A stretch of 20,000 nucleotides of DNA from positions 1 through 20,000 of the forward strand of contig JAQGDQ010001025.1 of NCBI GenBank assembly GCA_030141605.1. Reading direction: 5' to 3'. The stretch's first letter is position 1; the number at the start of each line of letters is the position of its first letter. The notes under the pieces are model-generated. The model saw only the letters and a list, made by a program, of their open reading frames with translations, did not search any database and was not told the origin of the DNA. The position numbers and the translations under genes were made by a program. The stretch is from Tubiluchus corallicola (taxonomy: Eukaryota > Priapulida > Priapulimorpha > Priapulimorphida > Tubiluchidae). Below, in pieces: positions 9,880-17,700 of the stretch.

Positions 9880-12800
9880 GTCTCTCTCTCTCTCCCGCTC
9901 TCTCTCTTTCCCCTCTCTCTCTGTCCCTCTCTCTCTTTCTCTGTTTCCCACTTCTCTCCCCCTCTCTGTCTCTCTCCCCCTCTCTATCTCACTCTTTCTT
10001 TCCCACTTCTCTCCCTCTCTCTCTCTCTCTCTCTCTCCCTCCCCCTCTCTCTCTCCCTCCCTCTCTCTCTCTCACTTCCTCCCTCTCTCTGTCTCTCTCT
10101 TCCTATCTCTCTCTCTCTCCCTCTCTCTTTCTCACTTCTCTCCCTCTCGCTGTCTCTCTTTCACTATCTCTCTCTTCCCCCTCTCCCTCTCTATCTGTCT
10201 CTTTCTCTCCGTTTCTCTCTCCCCCTCTCTCTACCTCTGTTTCTCTTGTCTTTTGAATACTGAGCACTCATGTAGCACAAATACGTGAAAACTTGAAAGT
10301 TTCAATAGTTTCTGCGTACTTCGTACATTGCTATGTAATAGACAAAAATCAATCAATCGAACAAACGAACGAACAAACAAACAAACAAACAGTGTTGAAG
10401 CATAACATCCTTTGCAGAGGTAAAAATAACTAAAATAATTGTCCCTTGCAGTAACCCTAAAAGCTATAATTTGCAAGTGTGCGTTTTTCCTAGTTTTCTA
10501 TTTGAGCCCTTTTTTCTATGCCACTTTTACCGTGTCATTTTTACCTGTGCCATTTTTACTGTGCACATTTTTGTGTGATTTTATTCCTGGCTTGTTGTTG
10601 TTATGCTATATGAGATCGTATACTGTTGTGGTATTGGTGAATAGGTCAATAAACTTTCACTACCTAAGTAACCATTCTATCATTAAACATTGGATCTTAC
10701 CATTTGCAGTGTCACCACAGATAATGCTCAGATCATCTATATTCCAATTCTGCAACATTGCTTTTGCCACTTCGTCTACACATTGCTTTGCAGCGTCTAT
10801 GCCTTCTGGTGTAGTCATAGTCGAGCAATTGGCCTTGTAGTAGAGGGTCCACTCTGCTATGTTAATCTCAACGTCGCTCATATCTCGAAACTCTTCACAG
10901 ACACCTTCAGACACCACTTCCCAAGGTGCTGGTCTCTCCCCGGTAATGTAGTTGTTTCGCAGTTCTGGAATGGGAAATTTACGTGAAAGATGCGAACATT
11001 AACAAAACAGAATACCTTTTTGGGTTTCGAATTCAATTTTATAAAAAACTAGAAGTTGTTTGAGGTGTGAACATAAGAACGAGGAGTGAAAAAGGAGTGA
11101 GCATCAAACGTTCCAGTTCGATTCAAACCTAAAATTTAATTATAGATTCGAATAATTCAGCACTTCAGCCACATACGTTCTCGTTAAAATGTTTGAAACA
11201 GCATGTAATTAGCACAATTTAGCTGCAGTTTCTGTGCAAAATTTTTAACAAACTAATAGTGGTTTTACTGCAGAACAAAATCGAGCAATATGCATGGTCT
11301 TTGTAAGATACTTTTTACTAATGGTTCGAAAACTGATTCGAAAATCTTCCAAACTCAATTCGAATTCGATTCGGATTCGAATAGTAAAATTCGGTTCGAT
11401 TCGATTTGAATTCGCTTTCTGGTAGAGAATGCTCACCCCCTATTGTTAAAATGAGCTTTGCAATTTATTACTTTAGAACTGACATGGAGCTGCAGCTCAC
11501 TTTTTAAAACAAATTCAGACCGATTTGAAAGTCCATAAAGTACATTTAAAACATGCATTGTCTTTATGGGAGATATCATTCTCCACCAAAAAGCAAATTC
11601 AAGTCGAATCGAATTTGTCACTTTCGAACTTGATTCAAACTTAATTTCCAGAATTCGAATCAGATTCGAATTCGAATTCAGTTTTACAGGTTTTTGAACC
11701 GTTAATAGAACGCAGTCCCACAAAGATGGTGCATATTACTTGATTTTATTTTGCAGCAAAGCGCTAGTAACACGTTTGTTATGCATTTCTGTTTCTCTTT
11801 ACATTCTCATGTGACTCTATTCTTCATTTTCACCATCATCTCTCTTGCATTGTCATTTCCTCACCCTTGCTACCACCCTTGTATTTCATTTTTTTCCTTT
11901 TTTATCCTGCTCCCTTTACATCTTCTCTTTTCATTTTGCCTTCTCTCAGTCCTGTGCAACTTGGCCTGGGTCGTTACATTAATTCACGGTGAATTTAAAT
12001 TTTGTTTATTTGTCGTAGTAACAGAAGATGTAACAATGTTGCATTATTATTGGCATTTTGGAAATAAACTAAACTAAACTATGCACAGAAGTTGCAGCTA
12101 AACTGTATTGATTGCATGATGTTTCAAGCATCTTAATCATGAAAAACGTATGTAGTTGAAGTGCTGATTATTCGAATCTATAATTTTAGGTTAGGATGAG
12201 ATACAAACTAAAAACGCTCGTTCGAACTCGAACGATCGATGCTCACCCCAAACTGTCTTTATATTTTCGAAGTTGTCCCTTATGTGTAGGTCGCGTACAC
12301 CGATTTAGACAACGCGCTTGGTGCTTTCGTATCTAAATCTGTGGTCGGGGAGTACTGTAGCAGAGTAACACGCGTTGATAATTGAATTTATTCGAATTGA
12401 ATTTCAACTTCAAGTTTTTGTCAGTTAGACTAATGGAATTGTAAATTTGCACGTGGCGGTTTCAGTTATAGCGACATTTTAATTATTTTCGCAAATAAAA
12501 ATGATTAAAATTAGAATGTGGCTTAATGACTTTAAATAGTTCAGTCTAATGCCGTGTGTGTGTTTTAATAGACTACCTAGACAGTAAAAAAAAACACATT
12601 TTTTTCACAATGTATGTTTCATTTAAACCGGTAGCTGAGATATTGGTTTTTGCGTGACATTTGCGTAAAATTAATGAACACAGACATTTAACGTCATCAA
12701 AGCACTTGACAGATTCAGCATACCTGCACAGTCGTAAACTTTGGAGCTTGGATACCACTGAAGACCATTAGCGCCGGGTTGACATTGATACAGTCCGGAT

Positions 12801-12964
12801 GGAGCCTTTTCTGTCTTAAATCTGGCATCACAACTCAGCAGACAGTAATTTAGAAAACACAACAGGGCTCCATTCGTCGGTATGTGCAGATTTTCACAGT
12901 CCTCTTGGGCCTCTGTGCCTAAAAATAATACTAACGTAATTGTTAAATTAATATGTCCAATCAT
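295..12964 (-). CDS. Seven-exon CCP-type receptor, type I membrane protein with ITAM-half-like tail
   Basis: The coding exons join 12964-12724, 10964-10701, 9742-9536, 8198-7983, 6372-6160, 3102-2982 and 469-295. All introns are GT-AG, donors are GTAAGT, GTATGT or close variants, and phases match at every junction (1,1,1,1,1,2). Lengths sum to 1437 nt, exactly 479 codons with the stop. Predicted protein, 478 residues: signal peptide 1-19, six-Cys sushi 23-79, unknown four-Cys domain 81-168, eight-Cys CCP-like modules 169-237, 238-309 and 310-380, Lys-rich stalk 381-396, membrane helix 397-418, cytoplasmic tail 419-478 with D436-G-L-Y439-Q-T-I442 and the SH3 ligand P446-R451. Sushi/CCP domains in animals bind complement fragments, ligands or other cells, so a surface recognition receptor is inferred. 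I do not recognise a named orthologue. The main uncertainty is exon 1, which may be an internal exon starting at 12918 with the signal peptide encoded further upstream. The gene model is my own splice reading, without transcript support. Confidence 0.78.
648..2628. repeat. 39-40 bp minisatellite in intron 6, about 50 units
   Basis: The unit reads roughly ACTTGTTACTATTCTGAAGT followed by CACTGTAAATACCTGTTTA. Units with GTTTTAA are 40 bp and those with GTTTAA are 39 bp. Two subtypes alternate, TCTGAAGTCA and TCTGATTTCA. From about 1440 onwards a larger block is repeated: a variant unit with GTCAATACATG occurs at 1461, 1778, 2135 and 2452. The array fills most of intron 6 between the transmembrane and tail exons. 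Confidence 0.97.
2629..2981. other. Intron 6 sequence next to the exon 6 donor
   Basis: Mostly unique AT-rich intron. The only distinct item is a run of 11 C at 2796-2806. The GTAAGT donor of exon 6 lies at the right end. Confidence 0.6.
2982..3102 (-). CDS. Exon 6: Lys-rich stalk and transmembrane helix
   Basis: The acceptor is TTCCACCTTTTTTAG, ending at 3103, and the donor is GTAAGT at 2981. The exon is 121 nt, phase 1 in and phase 2 out, residues 381-421. A short acidic/basic stalk (E389-E390 then K391-K396) leads into a 22-residue hydrophobic helix at 397-418 with W399 at its outer edge. The stop-transfer residues K419-R420-R421 follow and continue into exon 7. This gives a type I orientation. 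The exon sits between two large minisatellite arrays, one starting only about 40 bp upstream of its acceptor. Confidence 0.8.
3143..5928. repeat. 37 bp minisatellite in intron 5, about 75 units
   Basis: The unit reads roughly GTTGCAATAGATCAGACGCA followed by CCAAAAAGAAGAAGAGA. Variants carry ACAAGAAG or AGCAGAAG in the A-rich half, and a few units are 34-36 bp. Units at the left edge (AAATCAGATGC type) and a patch at about 5220-5320 are degenerate, while the centre is homogeneous, as expected of unequal exchange. On the gene's strand the unit is a long pyrimidine tract (CTCTTCTTCTTTTTGG). The array ends about 40 bp from the exon 6 acceptor. Confidence 0.97.
6160..6372 (-). CDS. Exon 5: eight-Cys CCP-like module 3
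   Basis: The acceptor is ATCTTTTGTTTCAG, ending at 6373, and the donor is GTAAGT at 6159. The exon is 213 nt, phase 1-1, residues 310-380. Cysteines at 312, 335, 340, 342, 350, 363, 365 and 380 follow the same order as exon 4, with one residue fewer before W372. The S-G-F-L-V-G core after C350 is typical of CCP domains. Sequons are N334-C-S and N366-Q-T. This is the membrane-proximal module. It splices to the transmembrane exon across a 3 kb intron filled by a minisatellite. Confidence 0.82.
6673..7189. mobile_element. Pogo/Tigger-like MITE in intron 4
   Basis: The ends are terminal inverted repeats: CAGTCAGACTTCGGTTTTCG on the left and CAGTCATACCTCGGTTTTCG reading inward from the right, 18 of 20 identical. 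TA flanks both ends (6671-6672 and 7190-7191), the target duplication of the Tc1/mariner/pogo superfamily. Similar CAG-N-CATACCTCG ends are known in Tigger elements. The element is 517 bp and no transposase frame is visible, so it is non-autonomous. A GC-richer core lies at about 7005-7080. Confidence 0.8.
7192..7982. other. Rest of intron 4, with CRE-like palindromes
   Basis: Unique intronic sequence upstream (gene sense) of the MITE. It contains two perfect TGACGTCA palindromes at 7631-7638 and 7661-7668 and a related TGACGTAACCAAT at about 7752. Nothing coding is visible. Confidence 0.4.
7983..8198 (-). CDS. Exon 4: eight-Cys CCP-like module 2
   Basis: The acceptor is CTTTCTTTTTTAG, ending at 8199, and the donor is GTAAGT at 7982. 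The exon is 216 nt, phase 1-1, residues 238-309. Cysteines at 240, 263, 268, 270, 278, 291, 293 and 309 repeat the pattern of exons 3 and 5. W301 and the closing N-P-A-T-C match the C-terminal end of a CCP domain. Potential sequons are N262-C-S and N294-G-T. By hand alignment it shares about 46 of 71 positions with exon 5, a clear recent duplication, and is much less like exon 3 outside the cysteines. Confidence 0.82.
8199..9535. other. Intron 3, no distinct features
   Basis: AT-rich sequence of 1337 bp between CCP modules 1 and 2. Short frames on both strands lack domain character or splice signals in phase with the neighbours. I see no repeat or RNA gene in it. Confidence 0.55.
9536..9742 (-). 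CDS. Exon 3: eight-Cys CCP-like module 1
   Basis: The acceptor is TTTTCATTTCTAG, ending at 9743, and the donor is GTATGT at 9535. The exon is 207 nt, phase 1-1, residues 169-237. Cysteines fall at 171, 191, 196, 198, 206, 220, 222 and 237. C171, C206, C220 and C237 match the four canonical CCP cysteines, with the usual G-Y after the second (A-H-G-Y-S-L) and W230 plus I-P-A-C at the end. The other four are extra. A stop codon follows in frame just beyond the splice site, so the exon ends there. A potential N-glycosylation sequon is N190-C-S. Confidence 0.78.
9771..10247. repeat. CT-rich low-complexity tract in intron 2
   Basis: About 480 bp composed almost entirely of C and T, with TCTCTC runs broken by CCC, TTT, TGTC and ATC. 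On the receptor strand it is polypurine and ends about 28 nt before the exon 3 acceptor. The serine/leucine frames across it are translation artefacts. Confidence 0.95.
10360..10392. repeat. (AAAC)n tetranucleotide repeat
   Basis: AACAAACGAACGAACAAACA followed by further AAAC units, in intron 2. Confidence 0.85.
10393..10700. other. Intron 2 next to exon 2, with a short degenerate tandem repeat
   Basis: Four degenerate copies of a roughly 15 bp unit (TGCCATTTTTACCGTG-like) lie at 10517-10580. At 10649-10657 GTCAATAAAC resembles the short A-rich end of an old LINE on the plus strand, which is too little for a firm call. The exon 2 donor is at 10700-10699. Confidence 0.4.
10701..10964 (-). CDS. 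Exon 2: unrecognised four-Cys extracellular domain
   Basis: The exon has acceptor TTCCCATTCCAG ending at 10965 and donor GTAAGA at 10700. It is 264 nt, phase 1 to phase 1, and encodes residues 81-168. Four cysteines (C103, C127, C142, C163) could form two disulphides. Tryptophans 95, 119 and 154 and an amphipathic stretch around residues 136-152 suggest a compact, mostly helical fold. N126-C-S is a potential glycosylation sequon. It lacks the glycine/tryptophan spacing of sushi domains and I cannot assign it to a known family. Its open frame over the full exon, with splice sites in the same phase as its neighbours, is the evidence that it is real. Confidence 0.72.
11092..12253. mobile_element. 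Nested inverted copies of a hAT-like non-autonomous element in intron 1
   Basis: The segment 11092-11245 is repeated in inverted orientation at 12082-12253, sharing GTGAGCATC, TATAGATTCGAATAAT, CAGCACTTCA and TTTAGCTGCA in order. The outer word GGGGTGAGCAT also ends an inner copy at 11427-11438. A second inverted pair, rich in TTCGAATTC, lies at about 11320-11430 versus 11570-11690. The CAGGGGTGAGCA-like end suggests a hAT-type MITE. Target duplications are not clear. No transposase is present. Confidence 0.6.
11740..12081 (+). mobile_element. Probable LINE 3' tail inserted in the inverted-repeat element
   Basis: The plus strand ends in AAATAAACTAAACTAAAC at 12060-12078, a short tandem tail typical of CR1/L2/jockey-type LINEs, and then returns abruptly to the inverted repeat arm. 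The preceding 300 bp are pyrimidine-rich with no reverse transcriptase frame, so this would be 3' untranslated sequence. The left boundary is approximate. Confidence 0.35.
12254..12723. other. Intron 1 next to exon 1, no distinct features
   Basis: AT-rich intron sequence between the inverted-repeat element and the GTATGC donor of exon 1. No domain-like frame or repeat was seen. Confidence 0.5.
12724..12964 (-). CDS. Exon 1: candidate signal peptide and six-Cys sushi domain
   Basis: From the ATG at 12964 the exon reads a short hydrophobic stretch (I5-G16) and a good signal peptidase site after T17-E18-A19. Residues 23-79 then form a sushi-like domain: C23, the IPTNGA motif, C36, C41, C45, a GLYQC motif at C61, W70 and C79. 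The donor at 12723 is GTATGC, leaving phase 1. The stretch TTAGTATTATTTTTAG ending at 12919 is also a convincing acceptor. If used, the exon would be 12918-12724 (195 nt, phase 1-1), like the other ectodomain exons, and the apparent signal peptide would be intron. The open frame and good cleavage site favour the start at 12964, but only modestly. Confidence 0.7.
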
Positions 12965-12997
12965 TTTATGATGGCAATAATATCTAACTGCTAGGTC

Positions 12998-13890
12998 GAT
13001 TTAGATTTAGATTAGATTTTAATAGATTTATTTCGCTATAAACATATACATATACATATTACATGTGCATCGATAATCAGGTTTTGTTAATACAAAAATA
13101 TGATACAATTCATGACTACTGCGCTAGAGACCTAAGAAGCTAGCTTATGGTAGGCCACTAGAATTAGTTACGAAAAAAATACAATATATACAGATACAAT
13201 ATATACAAATATAAATACGGGTGGGAAGTAATAAAAATATTATTATACTATACAAGTTTTTGAAAATGAAAAGCAACAAATCATGATTGAGTGATCAGCT
13301 ATATGTTTCAAGTAAGTTTAATTTATAATTTTTTTTTAAATATGGACAGCGAGTTGGCATTTTTAATAGCTGGAGCAATTGAATTCCATATGTAAGGGCC
13401 ATTGTATTTAATAAAAATTTTTCTGACATTTGTGTTGCACTGTATGTAGCGGTAGTGCAGCCTATAACGTGTGCCGTAATTATGTATCCCAGCATTCAAA
13501 CAAAAATAATCAGTAAATAAGGGAGGCAATAATTTATGAGAAAATTTGTACATGAAAATGGCAGTTTGGAACTTATTAATGTCGTAAATGTTTAGAAAGT
13601 TTAGTCTAGTTGGCGGTGTATGGTCCTGATAACCGGCAAATGTTATAGCTCGCACTATTTTCTTCTGAATCAGATGAATTTTTTTCAATCGACTGGAGTA
13701 TGTGCTTCCCCAAATAATGTTTGAATTATTTAGATATGGTAAAAAAAAGATAATTATATAATAATACAAGTGCTGATTTAGGCAATATGTGTCTTAACTC
13801 TGTATATAATAAATATGATTTTTGAGATTTTGCTTTCGATAAATCTAAGATGTTCTTGCCAAGTTAGGTGTTCATCTATGATGATGCAAA
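12998..13890 (-). pseudogene. 5'-truncated LINE (CR1/L2/jockey-type), end of reverse transcriptase ORF and 3' tail
   Basis: Minus-strand frames from about 13886 read I-I-I-D-E-H-L-T-W, the segment before the thumb. After a frameshift near 13780 follow P-Y-L-N-N and I-W-G-S-T-Y (about 13710). Next come an I-Q-K-K-I-V-R motif, I-H-N-Y-G-T-R, G-P-Y-I-W-N-S-I-A-P and S-I-F-K-K. These in order are the hallmark C-terminal end of non-LTR retrotransposon polymerases. A further frameshift in a run of nine A (about 13330) precedes the stop at 13297-13295. The 3' UTR ends with tandem AATCTAAATCTAAATC at 12998-13020. The catalytic palm is absent, so it is a dead copy. Confidence 0.88.
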
Positions 13891-14662
13891 AAAACAAAAT
13901 CCCCAGTTTGGCAGGTCAAACTTGAAACACACCGTATGGAAAGAACCTTTTAAACAGTGGCCTTTGAATCATTGGTGAGGAGGTATGTATGAAGACAATA
14001 CGGTGCCCTAGGCTTATAGCACTTGGCCATTCCCTATTAGGGTCCGGATTTATGGTTACTCAGGGGCGTAATGACCAATAGCCTAACTAGACTATAGCCT
14101 AGGGCGCCAAAGTTTGGAGGCGTCACGTTTTAGAGAAAATTCTTGTTCTGTTCGGAAAATGTGTATACTTTCATATTCTTGTAAAATGGATATCATTTTA
14201 CACATTTTATAACACACCACAGGCAATTACATAGCGCAGCTTTTATACAAGTGCCACTTAATGAACAGGTGCAAGGTATTACACAACAAGCAGTTCGGCA
14301 GCCTCTTTGAATATATGCACCATACAAACACATGTAATTAATAACGACCACTTTGAAACTAGTTTAATAGTGGTTCTAATAAACCACAAATAATTGTTTA
14401 ACCTCCTCATTACATAAACAAACGTAAATTCACAATAGGGATGGGCGGGACAGAACTTGGGCCTACGGTGTCGTAAAGTTTTGATTGTCCCCTGTAATTA
14501 TTTATATATGAGGCGCGATACACAATTACTTGTAGTGTATTAGTAGCCGTCTTACCTAGTTTAGATGTTATAGCGAATATGTCAAAGTCTCTGGTGATGC
14601 CTACGTGATTATTGTTAATTAGCTATTGGCTAAACAAATGCACAAAGTGTATTTTATGGAAA
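13891..14662. other. Non-coding stretch with possible MITE-like words
   Basis: AT-rich DNA without a coding frame. The words CAGGGGCGTAATGACC (about 14060) and AGGGCGCCAAAG (about 14101) resemble fragments of common invertebrate interspersed repeats, but no paired ends were found. Confidence 0.3.
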
Positions 14663-14772
14663 TAAGCAGTTATTATTATTATTATTATCATTGTTATTAT
14701 TATTAATATTATTATTATTATCATCATCGTCATAATCATCATCATTATTAGAACTATTGTTATTATTATTAG
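14663..14772. repeat. Imperfect (TTA)n / (TCA)n trinucleotide repeat
   Basis: Runs of TTA interrupted by ATCATCATCGTC and single substitutions, about 110 bp in all. Confidence 0.9.
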
Positions 14773-15761
14773 CTTCATGGTTTTGTTATCCTCACAGTAT
14801 AAACATCGCTAATTAATTGGGCATGCAGCTTATTTACTAATAACTAATTAGTAATAACGCCATGCATTGTGGCAAATTAAGTAACAAAAAAAATCTTGGT
14901 AAGTATAAACGAAATTTCAAAATTCGGAAGAATACCAAAAATGTAATCTCACCTGAAAATAGAAACGCCGTCAAATACAGCCAAGGTAACGTTTCACTTA
15001 AAACCATTATCAATCAAACCTCAACTTCTTACCATGGAGGAGAACAAACATTCATTACTCCAGAAACTTGATAAAGCTTCATCACTTGCTTAAGCAGCCG
15101 AGTCGACATAATTCAGCAAGTTATTGTAATATTAACAAGTGAAGTTAAGAGAAATTGTAAGCGTTTCACTTTGCTGTACCTTATTCCAGCAAATACTTCT
15201 TACGCCCGAGGCAATACAGTAACAATACAGTACAGGCAATACAACCTATCGTATCGTACGTTGACAGCCTGAGACAACAATAAAGAAAATCACTCAGTAG
15301 CATTTAAAGGAAGTAAGACTACATTTTTCCGGAAACGAGCGCGCAAGGGTCGGATTTAACACCATGACAGGATGTAACCAGTTCTCGCCACACTTGAATG
15401 ACATGGCGTATTGTTACCATCGATATTTTTATTATTGTACGAAACTTATAAAAATTGTGTTCTGTTCGCACACAGGTTGTTTCTCTAGTTATTATGGACC
15501 AAATCTCCAATGGGATAAATAACCTGTTCTTAGTATGAATTTGTGTTTTCAGTCCCAGTTTTACTGTCACTTAAACACTTACTTAACAGTGATGATTACA
15601 AGATTGAGATGTTAGCAGCAAAGTTTTTTGTCAATAAAAGGAACTCAAAAACAACAATAATTTTTGTTCACAAAACAACAAATTGATTTTTTTAAATGCA
15701 TTGTTTTATGTAGAATGCATGAGGATACTAAACCAAACGTCTAGGTTTATTGTGTTTGTAC
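14773..15761. other. Intergenic AT-rich DNA
   Basis: A 69-codon plus-strand frame at 14862-15071 is rich in Lys and Asn and shows no recognisable domain, signal peptide or splice context, so I treat it as chance. No repeat or RNA gene was seen. Confidence 0.4.
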
Positions 15762-15992
15762 ATTGTATGTATTCTATTGTATTGTATTGTGCTGTACTGT
15801 GTATTGTATTGTACTGTATCGTATCGTGCTGTACTGTACTGTATCGTATCGTATTGTACTGTATTGTATTGTACTGTATCGTATCGTACTGTACTGTATT
15901 GTATTGTATCATATTGTACTGTACTGTATTGTACTGTACTGTACCGTACTGTAATGTACTGTATCGTATCGTGTCGGATCGCATTGTACTGT
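15762..15992. repeat. TGTAY pentanucleotide array
   Basis: About 45 tandem units of TGTAC, TGTAT, CGTAT and CGTAC in mixed order. Because 5 and 3 are coprime, every frame is nearly open and repeats Y-C-I-V-L-type words. This explains the overlapping frames on both strands and is not coding evidence. Confidence 0.96.
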
Positions 15993-16184
15993 ACTTATTG
16001 TATTCATCAATAAACTTATTAAACTTTCTGCAATATTTATCCAGATGCGTATTTTAGGCTTGCTCATTTCTCCACAAGAAATACATATATACAAACGGAA
16101 TCTTGAATTGAAACACGCAATCAACATTAAGATTCTTGCCGTCTAATTTATTGTCATTACATAATACTCTGTATAGTAAATACC

Positions 16185-16411
16185 AAATGTTTTTGCAGAG
16201 CTGCTTCTGTGTGGAATGCCTTACTCGCTGCAGGTGTTAACGTAACGGCATAAAATACTGGGCAAACCATCTCGATTGTTTCACTAGCCCACGTACAACC
16301 GACATTGTAAAAACTATAAGGGATGAGTTCTGCAGGGCAAATGTCGAATCTTTTTCCAGAGTTGCTTTTATTTGGAATATTCTACTAAGCGCCAACATGG
16401 TCTTCCCTTAG
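16185..16411 (+). pseudogene. Two related fragments with a W-N-x-L-L motif, possibly LINE-derived
   Basis: At 16188-16253 the plus strand reads C-F-C-R-A-A-S-V-W-N-A-L-L-A-A then a stop. At 16343-16411 it reads S-F-S-R-V-A-F-I-W-N-I-L-L-S-A then a stop. The underlying DNA is alignable (TTTTTGCAGAGCTGCTTCTG versus TTTTTCCAGAGTTGCTTTTA). An S-F-x-x-R-x-x-x-W-N-x-L ending is common at the C-terminus of LINE polymerases, which is the basis for the guess. The second copy extends upstream in frame to about 16240. Confidence 0.3.
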
Positions 16412-16706
16412 AAAGATGCAACTTGTGACAGTTAAAAGAAGAACAATGTAAATCTTTGGTCCATCTCTCCTCGGTGGCAGATTTTGATAGCGCCTCAGTC
16501 AGGTCTGGCTGGACAAATTACTGAACGGATGACCATTGGTGTTTTAACATTAAAATTAGTTTCATCCACCCCGACTTCACTCTATTTGAGGACAATTGTT
16601 AGGCTATCCAAACGTGATTATATATATATGTCACCCCTGCTGGTTCATTGTCCCATCTCAGAATATCTTGGTAGTGGACCAGGTTCCACTCTGCAATATA
16701 CTCTCT
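16412..16706. other. Intergenic, nothing recognised
   Basis: Mixed-composition DNA with no domain-like frame and no tandem repeat. Overlapping plus-strand frames here lack any conserved motif. Confidence 0.4.
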
Positions 16707-16708
16707 AC

Positions 16709-16756
16709 GTTGGTGGTTCCCTACCTTTTTGGCCCACGCCCCACTTGGCTTTTAGC
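16709..16756 (+). mobile_element. hAT-like terminal fragment
   Basis: GGTGGTTCCCTACCTTTTTG followed by GCCCACGCCCCACTTGG matches the widespread hAT end form CAGTGGTTCCCAACC-TTTTT-GCCC. No matching inverted end was found nearby, so it is a solo or truncated end. Confidence 0.45.
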
Positions 16757-17079
16757 CAAAACACTAAGCATTTGTTTCTTCCGGCACTTTGACGCGTAAC
16801 AAATAGAGAACAAGGAAAGAAAGTTCTACTAACATTAAAGGCGCATTCGCACTAACGAGTTTTCTCACCAAGTAACTCCTCTAAGTCACTCTCTTCATAA
16901 CTCGCAAAGTAGTTCACACTTCGAGTTTGCTGTCAGAGAGAAAGTCTGAATGCGTCGTTGTTGAGACTTTGACGTAATCCTCTACTAATTTTAAAGATGG
17001 CAACAAGAAGAAAAACAAGAGACCCTTTTTATTCAACGAAATTTGTGTGTTTTACTTTTTTACCTTTTTTGCGAATTAG

Positions 17080-17605
17080 GAAACATTCATAAGTTTATTT
17101 ATCATCATTACAACCAAAAGGATGGATTACAGTACAGCATAAAATTGCAATAAAAATTTTAAAAAGAATAAGCAAGGTAGAACATAGAACAAGCACTATT
17201 ACAATGTTACAAGATACATGAATGAAATAAATTAAATTGAAAGTCATGTGAGTTAAACCTGTTCTTGAATCTCTCTGTTCTGCATCTAGGTAAGAGGAAA
17301 AGAGGTACTTCAAATGGTGGCGAGTTCTGTATCTATGACCATGGGCATCTGGCAACAGAGTGTGCATTTTATTATTAGGATTTTGAATTGACAAGAACAA
17401 CCTGTTGCAAAAATTTTGGCAACAGTTAAGTAGAGGTTGAAGATTAGCCAAAATTAGAGCATTTGCATAGTTTTCATTTGAAATTTTTTTCAATGAACGC
17501 TTTTGAACTGTTTCTAAAAAAATGAGAGAGCTTCTGGGAAAGAGAAGAGTACCATGCTTGACAAGCGTCTTCAACAAGTGGCTTAATCCACTGGCAACCA
17601 CTGAA
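17080..17605 (-). pseudogene. 5'-truncated, frameshifted LINE polymerase end of a second family
   Basis: Minus-strand reading: A-C-Q-A-W-Y-S-S-L-S near 17545, then a frame change at a T-run (about 17518). Next come E-T-V-Q-K-R-S-L-K-K-I, N-Y-A-N-A-L, L-F-L-S-I-Q, H-T-L-L-P and R-Y-R-T-R-H. After a second frame change near 17280 it reads C-R-T-E-R-F-K-N-R-F. This order (W-SSL, VQKR, Y-AL, LLP, LR, TxRFKNSF) is standard for the C-terminal end of a widespread group of animal LINEs, distinct from the copy at 13.0-13.9 kb. The 3' end has GATGATAAATAAAC near 17093. The palm domain is missing. Confidence 0.82.
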
Positions 17606-17700
17606 TATTTCAACATGCTCAGCTACTGAAGTTAAACAAACATACAAAAGTTTATATTTAAGCTTGATAAAATCCTAAACAAAAAATATCTTTTGCTTAC

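Noticed and set aside
9749-10288. 179-codon plus-strand frame rich in Ser and Leu
   Set aside because: It is translation of the CT low-complexity tract, with no start context, domain or splice support.
10439-10986. Plus-strand frames opposite exon 2, one with hydrophobic stretches
   Set aside because: They are antisense shadows of exon 2 or intron DNA. The minus-strand reading has splice sites, paired cysteines and matching phase.
11751-12077. 108-codon Phe/Leu-rich plus-strand frame
   Set aside because: It is pyrimidine-rich sequence leading into a LINE-like AAATAAAC tail and shows no domain.
14862-15071. 69-codon Lys/Asn-rich plus-strand frame
   Set aside because: No recognisable motif, signal peptide or splice context. 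Its length is within what AT-rich DNA gives by chance.
15683-16057. Overlapping frames of Tyr/Cys/Ile/Val repeats on both strands
   Set aside because: They arise from the TGTAY pentanucleotide array.
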